Shown here: one piece after another, positions 43,439-51,583 of the stretch
How the letters are laid out: each line of letters opens with the position of its first letter
Numbering within the stretch: position 1 is the first letter of the stretch
Origin: Gammaproteobacteria bacterium
Lineage (GTDB): Bacteria > Pseudomonadota > Gammaproteobacteria > Pseudomonadales > Pseudohongiellaceae
Direction: 5' to 3'
Length of the DNA stretch: 64,000 bases
Assembly (NCBI GenBank): GCA_024639905.1
Contig: JAHEGE010000004.1
Span: forward strand, 62,001-126,000
The notes under the pieces: model-generated
What the model was told of the DNA's origin: nothing
The model's database searches: none
Seen by the model: only the letters and a program-made list of their open reading frames with translations
Translations under genes and position numbers: made by a program

Positions 43439-44296
43439 TTAGAGAACGTCGCCGAAGGCGTGTTTAATGCGCATAAACAGCCAGCCGCCGAAAAGATAGC
43501 AGACCAGTGATACGCCGATCGCGATCTGCAGGTTAATTATAGGCAGCTCGCCCAGCAGCACGATATCGCGGTACAAACTCACGAAGCTGTGCATGGGATT
43601 AAGCAGGTAATAGCTGCGTACGGTCTCACTCTGAATCATGCCGATGGGATAAATAATCGGCGTGAGGAAAAACCAGATATTGATGCCCAACGCGACGAGC
43701 TGCTGCAGGTCACGCAGAAAAACACTGAGAGACGACAAGATGGCCACGAGGCCTGCGGTAAAGAGCATCTGTAGGAAGAAAATAAATGGCAGCAAGACCC
43801 ACAGTGCATTCAGATAACCCTGTGTGGCGAGGTAGAGCAGCAACAGGCAAAAGCCGATGGCATGGGTAAGATACGGCACCAGCGTGCCGACCACGGGAAT
43901 CACCTGCACCGGAAACTTCACCTTGGTGATCAGGGGTGCCTTCTCCAGGAGTAACGAGGTGGAGCGGCCGATGGCATCGGCAAAGGCGAACCACGGCAGA
44001 TAGCCCAGCATCATAAACAGCACGAAAGCGGTCTCGCCGAATCCTGCGGCGGCGCGCACTTGGAAAATATAGCTAAACACAAACGCGTAAATGGTGATGT
44101 TGGCGACAGGCGTGAGAATCAGCCAGAGGAAGCCACCCATCGATGCAGTAAATTGCGCGTAGAATTCTTGCCGCGCAAAATTGCTTAGCAAGCGCCTGTT
44201 GCTAAGCGGCGTCAGTATCCAGTCTACGAGCAGGGCGAGCGACATGAGTAATCCAACAGAATAAGCGTGGCGAATGCGTCGCCAGAACAAGGGCAT
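43439..44296 (-). CDS. Polysaccharide/O-antigen ABC transporter permease, Wzm/ABC-2 type
   Basis: NFARQEFYAQFTASMGGFLWLILTPVANITIYAFVFSYIFQ, six-TM ABC-2 pattern, YLLNPMHSFVSLYRDIVL; paired with Wzt-like ATPase. Confidence 0.9.
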   Translation of the reverse strand: MPLFWRRIRHAYSVGLLMSLALLVDWILTPLSNRRLLSNFARQEFYAQFTASMGGFLWLILTPVANITIYAFVFSYIFQVRAAAGFGETAFVLFMMLGYLPWFAFADAIGRSTSLLLEKAPLITKVKFPVQVIPVVGTLVPYLTHAIGFCLLLLYLATQGYLNALWVLLPFIFFLQMLFTAGLVAILSSLSVFLRDLQQLVALGINIWFFLTPIIYPIGMIQSETVRSYYLLNPMHSFVSLYRDIVLLGELPIINLQIAIGVSLVCYLFGGWLFMRIKHAFGDVL

Positions 44297-44324
44297 AATT
44301 GTACACTAAGGTGGCCGCGGCTAC

Positions 44325-44356
44325 TTAACCACGCGGCTCTTTAACCACGTGGCTCT
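44325..44356. repeat. Tandem 16-bp direct repeat TTAACCACGyGGCTCT in the wzm / PIG-L intergenic region
   Basis: ttaaccacgcggctct (44325-44340) immediately followed by ttaaccacgtggctct (44341-44356). Confidence 0.9.
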
Positions 44357-44375
44357 AAAGAGGGCGCCAGAGACT

Positions 44376-45173
44376 ATGTTTTTCAATCTGCGAAATAATC
44401 GCAAAAATAGCAGTGATCAGGCCGCCGACGATGCCGCAGCGACAGACGGTTCCGCGTTGCAGCCTGAATCCGCCCTGCTCCCCTATTCCGTCAGCCCGCT
44501 GCCGCCGGCGCCTTGGCTCGTGTTCGCACCGCATGCCGATGATGAGACCTATGGCATGGGTGGCGCGTTGTTGCAGGCGAAGGCGGCGGGTCTTGAGACT
44601 CACGTGATCGTGCTCACCGACGGCGCGCTGGGTGGCGAGGCGGACGATCTGGTCGCGATTCGGCGTGCAGAGGTTGAGCAGGCAGCGCGGGAGCTAGGGC
44701 TTGCTAGCCTGTCTTGCTGGAGCGAGCCGGATCGCGGTCTGCGTGCCAGCCCTGCGCTTATTGCAAAGGTTGTAGCGACTCTGAGCGACCTTAAACCCGG
44801 CAGCGTGTTCTTTCCTGGCCCCATGGAGGCACACCCCGATCACCGCGCCGCGGCGCAGCTGGTTTGGCAAGCGTTACAAGCCACCGACCTGACTCCCGAG
44901 GCGCTGTCCTACGAGATCGGTAATCAAAATCCGATCAATGTCATGCTCGACATCAGTGCGGTCATCGCCGACAAGGCGCGCGTGATGACCTGCTATAACA
45001 GCCAGAATAGCGAGAATAACTACGAAGATTTGGTGCTGGCCCTCGACAAGGGCCGCACCTTTACCATGCCGCCCGAGGTGAGTCATTGCGAAGGGTTTTA
45101 TCGTTACTCCCCGGCGCAGCGTAAGCAGAGCCTACGACAGATTACGCACGACATCGTCGACGCGTATTTCTAA
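44376..45173 (+). CDS. PIG-L/LmbE family deacetylase (ORF open from 44349)
   Basis: WLVFAPHADDETYGMGGALLQAKAAGLETHVIVLTDGALGG, PGPMEAHPDHRAAAQLVWQAL. Confidence 0.9.
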   Translation: MFFNLRNNRKNSSDQAADDAAATDGSALQPESALLPYSVSPLPPAPWLVFAPHADDETYGMGGALLQAKAAGLETHVIVLTDGALGGEADDLVAIRRAEVEQAARELGLASLSCWSEPDRGLRASPALIAKVVATLSDLKPGSVFFPGPMEAHPDHRAAAQLVWQALQATDLTPEALSYEIGNQNPINVMLDISAVIADKARVMTCYNSQNSENNYEDLVLALDKGRTFTMPPEVSHCEGFYRYSPAQRKQSLRQITHDIVDAYF

Positions 45174-45198
45174 GCGCGGAGGGTAATTAGAGAGGACT

Positions 45199-45771
45199 TT
45201 AGTGCAGGCCGGCGGGCGGCTGTTCCGACGCCTTAGGCGCCGTGTCTATCCACTCTGGCCACACAGACGCAGGCCATCCCGCCTGCAGCCATTGGCTGTG
45301 CAGGATAATTAGCCACTGACGCAGCTCAATTGGTGCCATGGCCAATTGCACCCCGTTGCCGCCGTGTTTGAAGGTGAGCGTGATAACGCCGTTTGTCGAT
45401 TTGGTGATATCGACTTCGTGTACCAGCCAAATCGTCTCGGGGACGGGCTCGCCTGGCGTTGTCTGAATCGGTGCGTTTGGATCAGGCATGCTCGGCACGG
45501 GCACCGCGGTCTGCGGCTCGAGTCGCGCCTTGGCTGCCTGCTGGGCAAAATCCTGCATCACCTCGGCTTGCCCTAGGTCGTCTTTGCCTTCGGCGCGGCC
45601 AATCTCGCCAAGCCACTCAAGTAGATGGGGCACCAAGCGCATGAGCAAACGCTGTGTCAGCCACAGGCAGCGGGTGTCTTCTGGGCTGATTTCGCCGGTC
45701 ACGCGGAAGCGATCCTCGGCATCAGAATAGACGCTGGTGACGCGCGTGAGCTTAGGAAAAGGCGCTGACAT
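45199..45771 (-). CDS. Hypothetical protein, 190 aa, directly downstream of TolC-like gene
   Basis: Open frame, 9 bp downstream of and co-directional with 45781..47178; no family recognised. Confidence 0.7.
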   Translation of the reverse strand: MSAPFPKLTRVTSVYSDAEDRFRVTGEISPEDTRCLWLTQRLLMRLVPHLLEWLGEIGRAEGKDDLGQAEVMQDFAQQAAKARLEPQTAVPVPSMPDPNAPIQTTPGEPVPETIWLVHEVDITKSTNGVITLTFKHGGNGVQLAMAPIELRQWLIILHSQWLQAGWPASVWPEWIDTAPKASEQPPAGLH

Positions 45772-45780
45772 AAGGTGTGC

Positions 45781-47178
45781 TTAAAGCGCCGCCGGTTCGA
45801 GCCACAAACCAACCTCAATTAGGTCGTCTGCCGACAAGAGTCCCGCTTCACGCTTGAGGAACAGCTGATACTTAATGTTCTCGTAGCGCACCTGCTGCAG
45901 GTCGCGCTGCGCACCGAACTGATCGCGAATCGCGTTCAATACGTCGACACTGGTCACGGCGCCAAGCTCGAACCCGCGTTGCATCGCGGTAGCGGTTAGC
46001 TCGGTAGACTCCACGAGCTTCTTCGCGGCGTCGATAATTTTCTCGCCCGCTTGCACTTGCAGGTAAGCGCCGCGCACGGTCTCCCCTACTTCAAGCTTGG
46101 TGCCACGCAGCTCGTTCTCGGCGATGAGTGCGCGGCTGTTAGCCTCACGTACCGCAGCACGATTGCTGCCGCCTGCGTACAGGGGTACGGTAACGTCGAC
46201 GCCTACATAGGTGTTGTCCGTGCGTTGCAGTGGGATGTTATCGAAACCCACGTTAGAGTCTTGGCGCTGCAACACCAAAGACACCTGCGGCATATATGCG
46301 CCGCGGCGCTGAGAGATCATCTTTTTCGAGGCTTCGAATTCCAAACGCTGGGCTTCTATCGCGTTGTTATTCTTCTCGGCCTGATCGACCCAGTAGTGCA
46401 GGTTATTTTCGAGCGGGGGAATCGCCGCGTCGTCGGCCAAGCTGAAAAGATCGCCTGCCTCAATGCCGCTCACCGAACGCAGCGACTCTAAACGCAGCGC
46501 CAGACGGCTTTCGAGCTGAATTTGCTGCGCCTCGACCGCTGCTAGGCTGGCTTGCGCCTGATACAGGTCGGTAATTTGTGCGAGCTGGCGCGCGTAAAGT
46601 GATTCGATCTGTTGCAGCTGATTGTTAACCGCTTCGTATTCCGACGCGATCGAGTCGAGCGCATCGCGTGCCTGCAGCGCGTCAAAGTATTTCTCAGCAA
46701 CGTCAGTTAACAGTCTTGCGAGCTCGTCGTAGTAAAGCGCCTGCGCTTTGTCTTCGCGCAGCACGGCCTGTGCGCGTGCGGCGAAAGCCTGCCAGTTAAA
46801 TAACACCTGAGTGAGTTGCACTGAATAGCGGTTGCCGTCGAACTGCGTCTCTTGCCCAGATTGGTTGCGCGTGTTGTCCGAAAGGCTCGCGTTGGCGCGA
46901 ACCTGAGGCAGCAGTTGGCCGTTAGCAGCGCTTAACCGCGCCGAACCGATGTTCAGGTTCTCGGCGGCAATACGCAGGCGTGGGCTGTAATCGAGCGCCG
47001 CACTGAAAAAATCTTCGAGAGTCTCGCCAACCACCGGCGCGCTTTGCGCACCCATCGACGGCAGCTCCGCGGCCGACACGGTGCAAGCAAAGGCGCAAGC
47101 TATACTCAGGCTCAGTACGGCGGTCGAACGGCGGCAGCAAGAGAGCATGGCCTGTGTCACTGTGTTTTGTTTACTCAC
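45781..47178 (-). CDS. TolC-family type I secretion outer-membrane protein
   Basis: TolC/OEP architecture: LSIACAFACTVSAAELPSMG signal, SARLSAANGQLLPQVRANASLSDN, VSLVLQRQDSN, GAVTSVDVLNAIRDQFGAQRDL. Confidence 0.9.
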   Translation of the reverse strand: MSKQNTVTQAMLSCCRRSTAVLSLSIACAFACTVSAAELPSMGAQSAPVVGETLEDFFSAALDYSPRLRIAAENLNIGSARLSAANGQLLPQVRANASLSDNTRNQSGQETQFDGNRYSVQLTQVLFNWQAFAARAQAVLREDKAQALYYDELARLLTDVAEKYFDALQARDALDSIASEYEAVNNQLQQIESLYARQLAQITDLYQAQASLAAVEAQQIQLESRLALRLESLRSVSGIEAGDLFSLADDAAIPPLENNLHYWVDQAEKNNNAIEAQRLEFEASKKMISQRRGAYMPQVSLVLQRQDSNVGFDNIPLQRTDNTYVGVDVTVPLYAGGSNRAAVREANSRALIAENELRGTKLEVGETVRGAYLQVQAGEKIIDAAKKLVESTELTATAMQRGFELGAVTSVDVLNAIRDQFGAQRDLQQVRYENIKYQLFLKREAGLLSADDLIEVGLWLEPAAL

Positions 47179-47213
47179 AATAGTAATCCGTTGTCTGATT
47201 CGCAGCCGCGCGA

Positions 47214-48689
47214 TTAATCTTCGATGAAGCTGCGGGCCATCGCATTCGAGAATGGCTTAAACAGGTATTGCAGCAGTGTGCGCGAACCCGTCGCAATAAA
47301 AACCTCTGCGGGCATGCCCGGCAGCAGCTCTAACTCGCCAAGGTCGATCATGCCTTGAGGCGTGACTTCAACTCGGGCGAGGTAATACGACATGCCGGTA
47401 TTTTGATCGACCATCGCATCAGCCGACAGGCTCAACACTGTGCCAAAAATAGTAGGTGTGCGGTTGCCGAAGCTAGAGAAGCGGATAGTGGCTTCTTGGC
47501 CTTCGAACACACGGTCGATATCCAGCGGGGACACGCGCGACTCGAGGATAAGCTCTTCGGTTAAAGGCACGATCTCTGCGATCCCAGTACCTGGGCCAAT
47601 GACACCGCCTTCGGTGTGAACCTGTAGACCATTCACGACGCCCGCGACCGGAGCGCGCACGGTCGTGCGGCTCACGATATCTTGTAGTGCGATGCTGCGT
47701 TCTTGAGCATCTTTCAAGCGCGTTTGTGTCTCGCCAAGCTGCGTGACTACTTCGTTCTGGAATTCACGATTTAGTTGGAGGATCTGCATACGCGTCTCGC
47801 CAATCTGTACCTCTGTGGAGGCGATGGTAGCCGAGAGGTCTGCCGCCTCGCCTTGATAGGTGGCGAGGTTGCGTTCAACTGAACGCAGGCGGGCTTTGTC
47901 AGAGAAGCCTTCGTCAAGCAGTGCGCGGGTGTCGTCCAGCTCTGCTGAAAACGACGCGGCGAGCGTCTGCTTGCTGTCTTTGAGTGCGGCCAAGCCAACC
48001 AGCTTGGATTCTAACTGGCCGATGCGCTGATTGAGCACGTCGATGCTGCCTTCACGCGCGGCCTTGCGTGCATCGAAGATCGCCGTTTGCGACGCGAGCT
48101 CTTCTGCTGCGCCAGGCGCCGTAGCGTTGAAGGCGATGCGCGGCAGGTTGTCGCGTTCGGCGAGCAGTCTGGCTTCAAGCGCCTGCAAAGCGACCAGCTG
48201 CGACTTGGCAATTTCCAACTGTGCAACTGGCTGCGTCTTATCCATTTCGAGCAGTGCCTGACCGGCCTCAACTACGTCGCCGTTCTGCGCGAGGATCGAG
48301 CTCACGATACCGCCTTCGAGATGCTGCACTGCCTTCTTATACGTTTTTACCGTGACTTGCCCCGGCGCGTGTGCGGCGCCGTCGAGTGGTGCGAGCGCAG
48401 CCCAGCCACCGAACACAACGAAGACCAACACGAAGATGCTAAGGCCTACGCGTTTCGGCATTTCCATGCTGGTTTCTATCAGGTCATCCGCCACAGCGGC
48501 CTTGGGCTTTTCTTGTCGCGTGGGCAGTACCGGCTTCGCTGCAGACTCGGCCTTAGCCGTCGCGGCATCATCCACAGCCGAAGGCGTCTTCGCTTGGCTT
48601 GCGGGAATCTTCGCGACTGGCACGCGCGCGAGCGCCTGTTTAGAGCCTTTGGCGTCGTCGTTCGAATCGTTCTTGGTTTCGTCGTTCAC
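47214..48689 (-). CDS. HlyD-family type I secretion periplasmic adaptor
   Basis: GWAALAPLDGAAHAPGQVTVKTYKKAVQHLEGGIVSSILAQNGDVVEAGQALLEMD; VRAPVAGVVNGLQVHTEGGVIGPGTGIAEIVPL; LELLPGMPAEVFI. Confidence 0.95.
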   Translation of the reverse strand: MNDETKNDSNDDAKGSKQALARVPVAKIPASQAKTPSAVDDAATAKAESAAKPVLPTRQEKPKAAVADDLIETSMEMPKRVGLSIFVLVFVVFGGWAALAPLDGAAHAPGQVTVKTYKKAVQHLEGGIVSSILAQNGDVVEAGQALLEMDKTQPVAQLEIAKSQLVALQALEARLLAERDNLPRIAFNATAPGAAEELASQTAIFDARKAAREGSIDVLNQRIGQLESKLVGLAALKDSKQTLAASFSAELDDTRALLDEGFSDKARLRSVERNLATYQGEAADLSATIASTEVQIGETRMQILQLNREFQNEVVTQLGETQTRLKDAQERSIALQDIVSRTTVRAPVAGVVNGLQVHTEGGVIGPGTGIAEIVPLTEELILESRVSPLDIDRVFEGQEATIRFSSFGNRTPTIFGTVLSLSADAMVDQNTGMSYYLARVEVTPQGMIDLGELELLPGMPAEVFIATGSRTLLQYLFKPFSNAMARSFIED

Positions 48690-48780
48690 TGTAGTTCTCG
48701 CTTTCTGCGCGCGGCTAAACCGTGCGAATTATTGAGACGCGGCTCAGCCTGGTGGCGAGCGCGCGTCCGAGGGCTGTGCG

Positions 48781-50499
48781 TTAGGCCGGGCGTAGTGCAG
48801 GCTTCTTGTCTTGCGGTGCCGCGAGTGCTGCCAGTACTTGGTCGCGCGGACCAAAGCTCTGCGCCGCGCCGTCGCGCATCACCAAAATTTTGTCGACACA
48901 CTGTAAGACCATGGTGCGATGGGTGATGACAATCACCGTTGCGCCGCCGGCCTTGATGCGACGAATCGTTTCGACAAGTTCGCGCTCGCCTTGGTCGTCG
49001 AGATTGGAGTTTGGTTCGTCGAGCACGAGGTATTTAGGCGTGCCGTAAATTGCACGCGCTAGCCCAATACGCTGCCGCTGGCCGCCGGATAACACGCCGC
49101 CGGCGCCGCCGATAACGGTGTCGTAGCCTTGGGGCAGGTTAAGAATGAGTTCGTGCACGCCCGCGGTTTTCGCCGCCGCCACAACCTTCTCCGGGTCCAC
49201 GTCGCCGAAGCGGCTGATGTTCTCCGAGATCGAGCCGTCGAACAGTTCGATATCCTGCGGCAGGTAGCCGATGTAAGGGCCTAGCTCGGTGCGATTCCAT
49301 GAGGCAATGTCGGCGCCGTCGAGACGAACCTTGCCGCTGTAGGCCGGCCAAATGCCGAGCAGCGCACGCGCAAGGCAAGACTTGCCGGAGGCGCTCGGGC
49401 CAACGATGCCTAAGGCCTCGCCTGGAACGAGCTCCATGGTTACGCCGCGCACGACGATATTCTTCGAGCCTGGTGGCACGACCATCACCTGCTCGACGCT
49501 CAGCTTGCCCGTAGGCGCTGGCAGCGACATGGTGTCAGCGTCTTTTGGAATCTGGTTAAGCAGCTGCCCAAGGCGATCGTACTGGCCGCGGGCCAGAGTA
49601 AAGCCTTTCCACGTGCCTACGAGCATGTCGATCGGCGCGAGGGCACGGCCTAGCAACAGCGAGCCGGCGATCATCATGCCGGGCGAAATTTCTTGTTGTA
49701 GCGCGAGCAGCGCGCCGAGTCCGAGCAGCAAAGACTGCATGACCATGCGGAAGGTTTTCGACAAGCTCTGGAGGATGCCCGCCCAACGGCTGGCGTCGGT
49801 TTGCAGCGTGAGCACCTGATCGAACTTCGATTCTTGGCGATGGCGCAGGTCGTCTGCCATGCCCATGGCCGCGATGACTTCCGAATTTTTTATCGTGCCG
49901 CTCACTTGGTTGTTAATCCAGTTCGACTGTGAGTTCGCATCTTGCAGCTTTTTGCTCGTCACCTTTTCTGTTGTGTAGGCGAGCGCGACCATCACGATGC
50001 CGGCGAATATTGCCGCATAGCCGAACATGGGGTGAAACATAAACATGATGAACACGTAAATGGGAAACCAAGGCGCATCGAAGAAGGCGAACAGGCCATT
50101 GCCGGTTAAAAACTGACGCAGGCTAGACAGGTCGTTCAAAGGCTGGGCATTGCTAACCATGCCGCCGGTAAGCAGTGCGCGTTTGAACGTTGCGTCCGAC
50201 ACGCGGCGACGCAGATTTTTCTCGATGCGGTTACTCGCCGAGATCAAGATCATCGAGCGCACCCATTCGAATCCACCGAGCGCGGCAGTAAGCGCCACCA
50301 TCAACAGCGTGAGCATCGCCAGTGTAGAGTAACTGCCACTAGACACTACGCGGTCGTAAACCTGCAGCATGTAGATAACCGGCACCAGCATGAGCAGGTT
50401 AACTGCGGCACTAAAGAAGCCGGCGTAAATAAAGTAGCGCTTCACGTCTTGGAAGGCCGCGGCGAGTTCGGGGTATTTTGCGGGTGTCTGCGTGCTCAT
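48781..50499 (-). CDS. Type I secretion ABC transporter/ATPase (PrtD/RsaD-like)
   Basis: N-terminal TM domain without C39 peptidase; Walker A GPSASGKSCLARALLGIWPAYSG, signature LSGGQRQRIGLARAIYG, LVLDEPNSNLD. Confidence 0.95.
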   Translation of the reverse strand: MSTQTPAKYPELAAAFQDVKRYFIYAGFFSAAVNLLMLVPVIYMLQVYDRVVSSGSYSTLAMLTLLMVALTAALGGFEWVRSMILISASNRIEKNLRRRVSDATFKRALLTGGMVSNAQPLNDLSSLRQFLTGNGLFAFFDAPWFPIYVFIMFMFHPMFGYAAIFAGIVMVALAYTTEKVTSKKLQDANSQSNWINNQVSGTIKNSEVIAAMGMADDLRHRQESKFDQVLTLQTDASRWAGILQSLSKTFRMVMQSLLLGLGALLALQQEISPGMMIAGSLLLGRALAPIDMLVGTWKGFTLARGQYDRLGQLLNQIPKDADTMSLPAPTGKLSVEQVMVVPPGSKNIVVRGVTMELVPGEALGIVGPSASGKSCLARALLGIWPAYSGKVRLDGADIASWNRTELGPYIGYLPQDIELFDGSISENISRFGDVDPEKVVAAAKTAGVHELILNLPQGYDTVIGGAGGVLSGGQRQRIGLARAIYGTPKYLVLDEPNSNLDDQGERELVETIRRIKAGGATVIVITHRTMVLQCVDKILVMRDGAAQSFGPRDQVLAALAAPQDKKPALRPA

Positions 50500-50603
50500 A
50501 GTTGTCTGCTAGTAGTTGTCTGCTAATTCAATTATTTTTAGATTCGTTCGCTGCGTCGTCTCATAGTGGGGGCGATGCGGCGTAAATCAATGTGGGTCGC
50601 TGG

Positions 50604-51302
50604 TTAGAGCTCCTGTTTGCCTTCGGCGAAATCGCGCAATTCAGCGACTTTGCTTACCACCAGCGCCGTTGTGCCATCTCTTTTAACCACTTGCCGGTTC
50701 TGCAACGACTGGAATACTCGCGTCACGGTCTCCCGACTAATATTCAACATGATCGCTATCTCCATATGTGTCGGCGGATTGCGGATCAATGCCTCTTCTT
50801 TCTCTTTATCTTGTTCCGGCACCAGCATCCACAGCTGGCAACACACGCGCTGCGCGATGTTCGGCAGCCCGAGCAGCGAGCGCTGGAACGTCATCTTGCG
50901 CACATGCCCCGCCACTTTGGCGCTGAGCGTGGCAAACAGTTCTGGGTGTTTGGCCAACAGCGCCTGCATGGCGTTCAAGGGCACGCTTACGATAACCGAC
51001 GGCGTTAAGGCCATCACAAACTCGGGCAACGTGCCACCGTCAAATAAGTACAATTCGCCGCAATATTCGCCTGGTTCGACGAAATAGAGCCCAACTTCGC
51101 GTCCATCGATGGTAAAATCAACGCCTTGGAGCCGCCCCTCGAAGAGGAAGCAAATCTGATCTTCGTTCTGCCCTGCGTTAAGCACGATCGACCGCCGCGC
51201 GGCCTTGCGCACGCTGCTCTGCTCCGCGAGCTCGGCGAGCGTCGCGTCTGGCAGGCCGCTTAATAGCGGAAATGTCTTGAGCAGTTGTGGCGTTACCACC
51301 AT
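50604..51302 (-). CDS. CRP/FNR-family transcriptional regulator (ORF open to 51569)
   Basis: cNMP-binding fold GRLQGVDFTIDGREVGLYFVEPGEYCGELYLFDGG; HTH MEIAIMLNISRETVTRVFQSLQNRQVVKRDGTTALVV. Confidence 0.93.
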   Translation of the reverse strand: MVVTPQLLKTFPLLSGLPDATLAELAEQSSVRKAARRSIVLNAGQNEDQICFLFEGRLQGVDFTIDGREVGLYFVEPGEYCGELYLFDGGTLPEFVMALTPSVIVSVPLNAMQALLAKHPELFATLSAKVAGHVRKMTFQRSLLGLPNIAQRVCCQLWMLVPEQDKEKEEALIRNPPTHMEIAIMLNISRETVTRVFQSLQNRQVVKRDGTTALVVSKVAELRDFAEGKQEL

Positions 51303-51490
51303 AAAACGCGGTTCCCGAGGGCGAATAACGGAAAGGCCCACTAACACAGCGGCAGCGAAGCCTGTAACTTGAAGCGAGCCCGTTGACTTGGCACCGCTCA
51401 GCCCCCCGTCGCGCAGGCCATTGAGCCTGACGCGAAGGGTGGGCATTATAGGGCCGCGCAGCGCCATTAATAAGGGCGATCGGCGTGGTG

Positions 51491-51506
51491 TGTGACTGCA
51501 ATCACC
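51491..51506. promoter_or_regulatory. Candidate CRP-type operator TGTGA-CTGCAA-TCACC
   Basis: tgtgactgcaatcacc in the intergenic region between the divergent CRP-family gene and FecR gene; 9/10 match to TGTGA-N6-TCACA. Confidence 0.7.
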
Positions 51507-51583
51507 CGTGCTCGTCCGGGTTTGGATTATCTTTAGCCTCGACCCGTGATCTGTGCACCACCAGACCACACCACTTTAAGAGA

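Noticed and set aside
48087-48926. 279-aa plus-strand ORF antisense to HlyD and the ABC transporter
   Set aside because: Arg/Cys-rich composition, spans two well-supported minus-strand genes; shadow ORF.
50500-50526. Tandem tagttgtctgcta direct repeat upstream of the T1SS ABC gene
   Set aside because: Only two short copies, likely a small duplication; no motif recognised.
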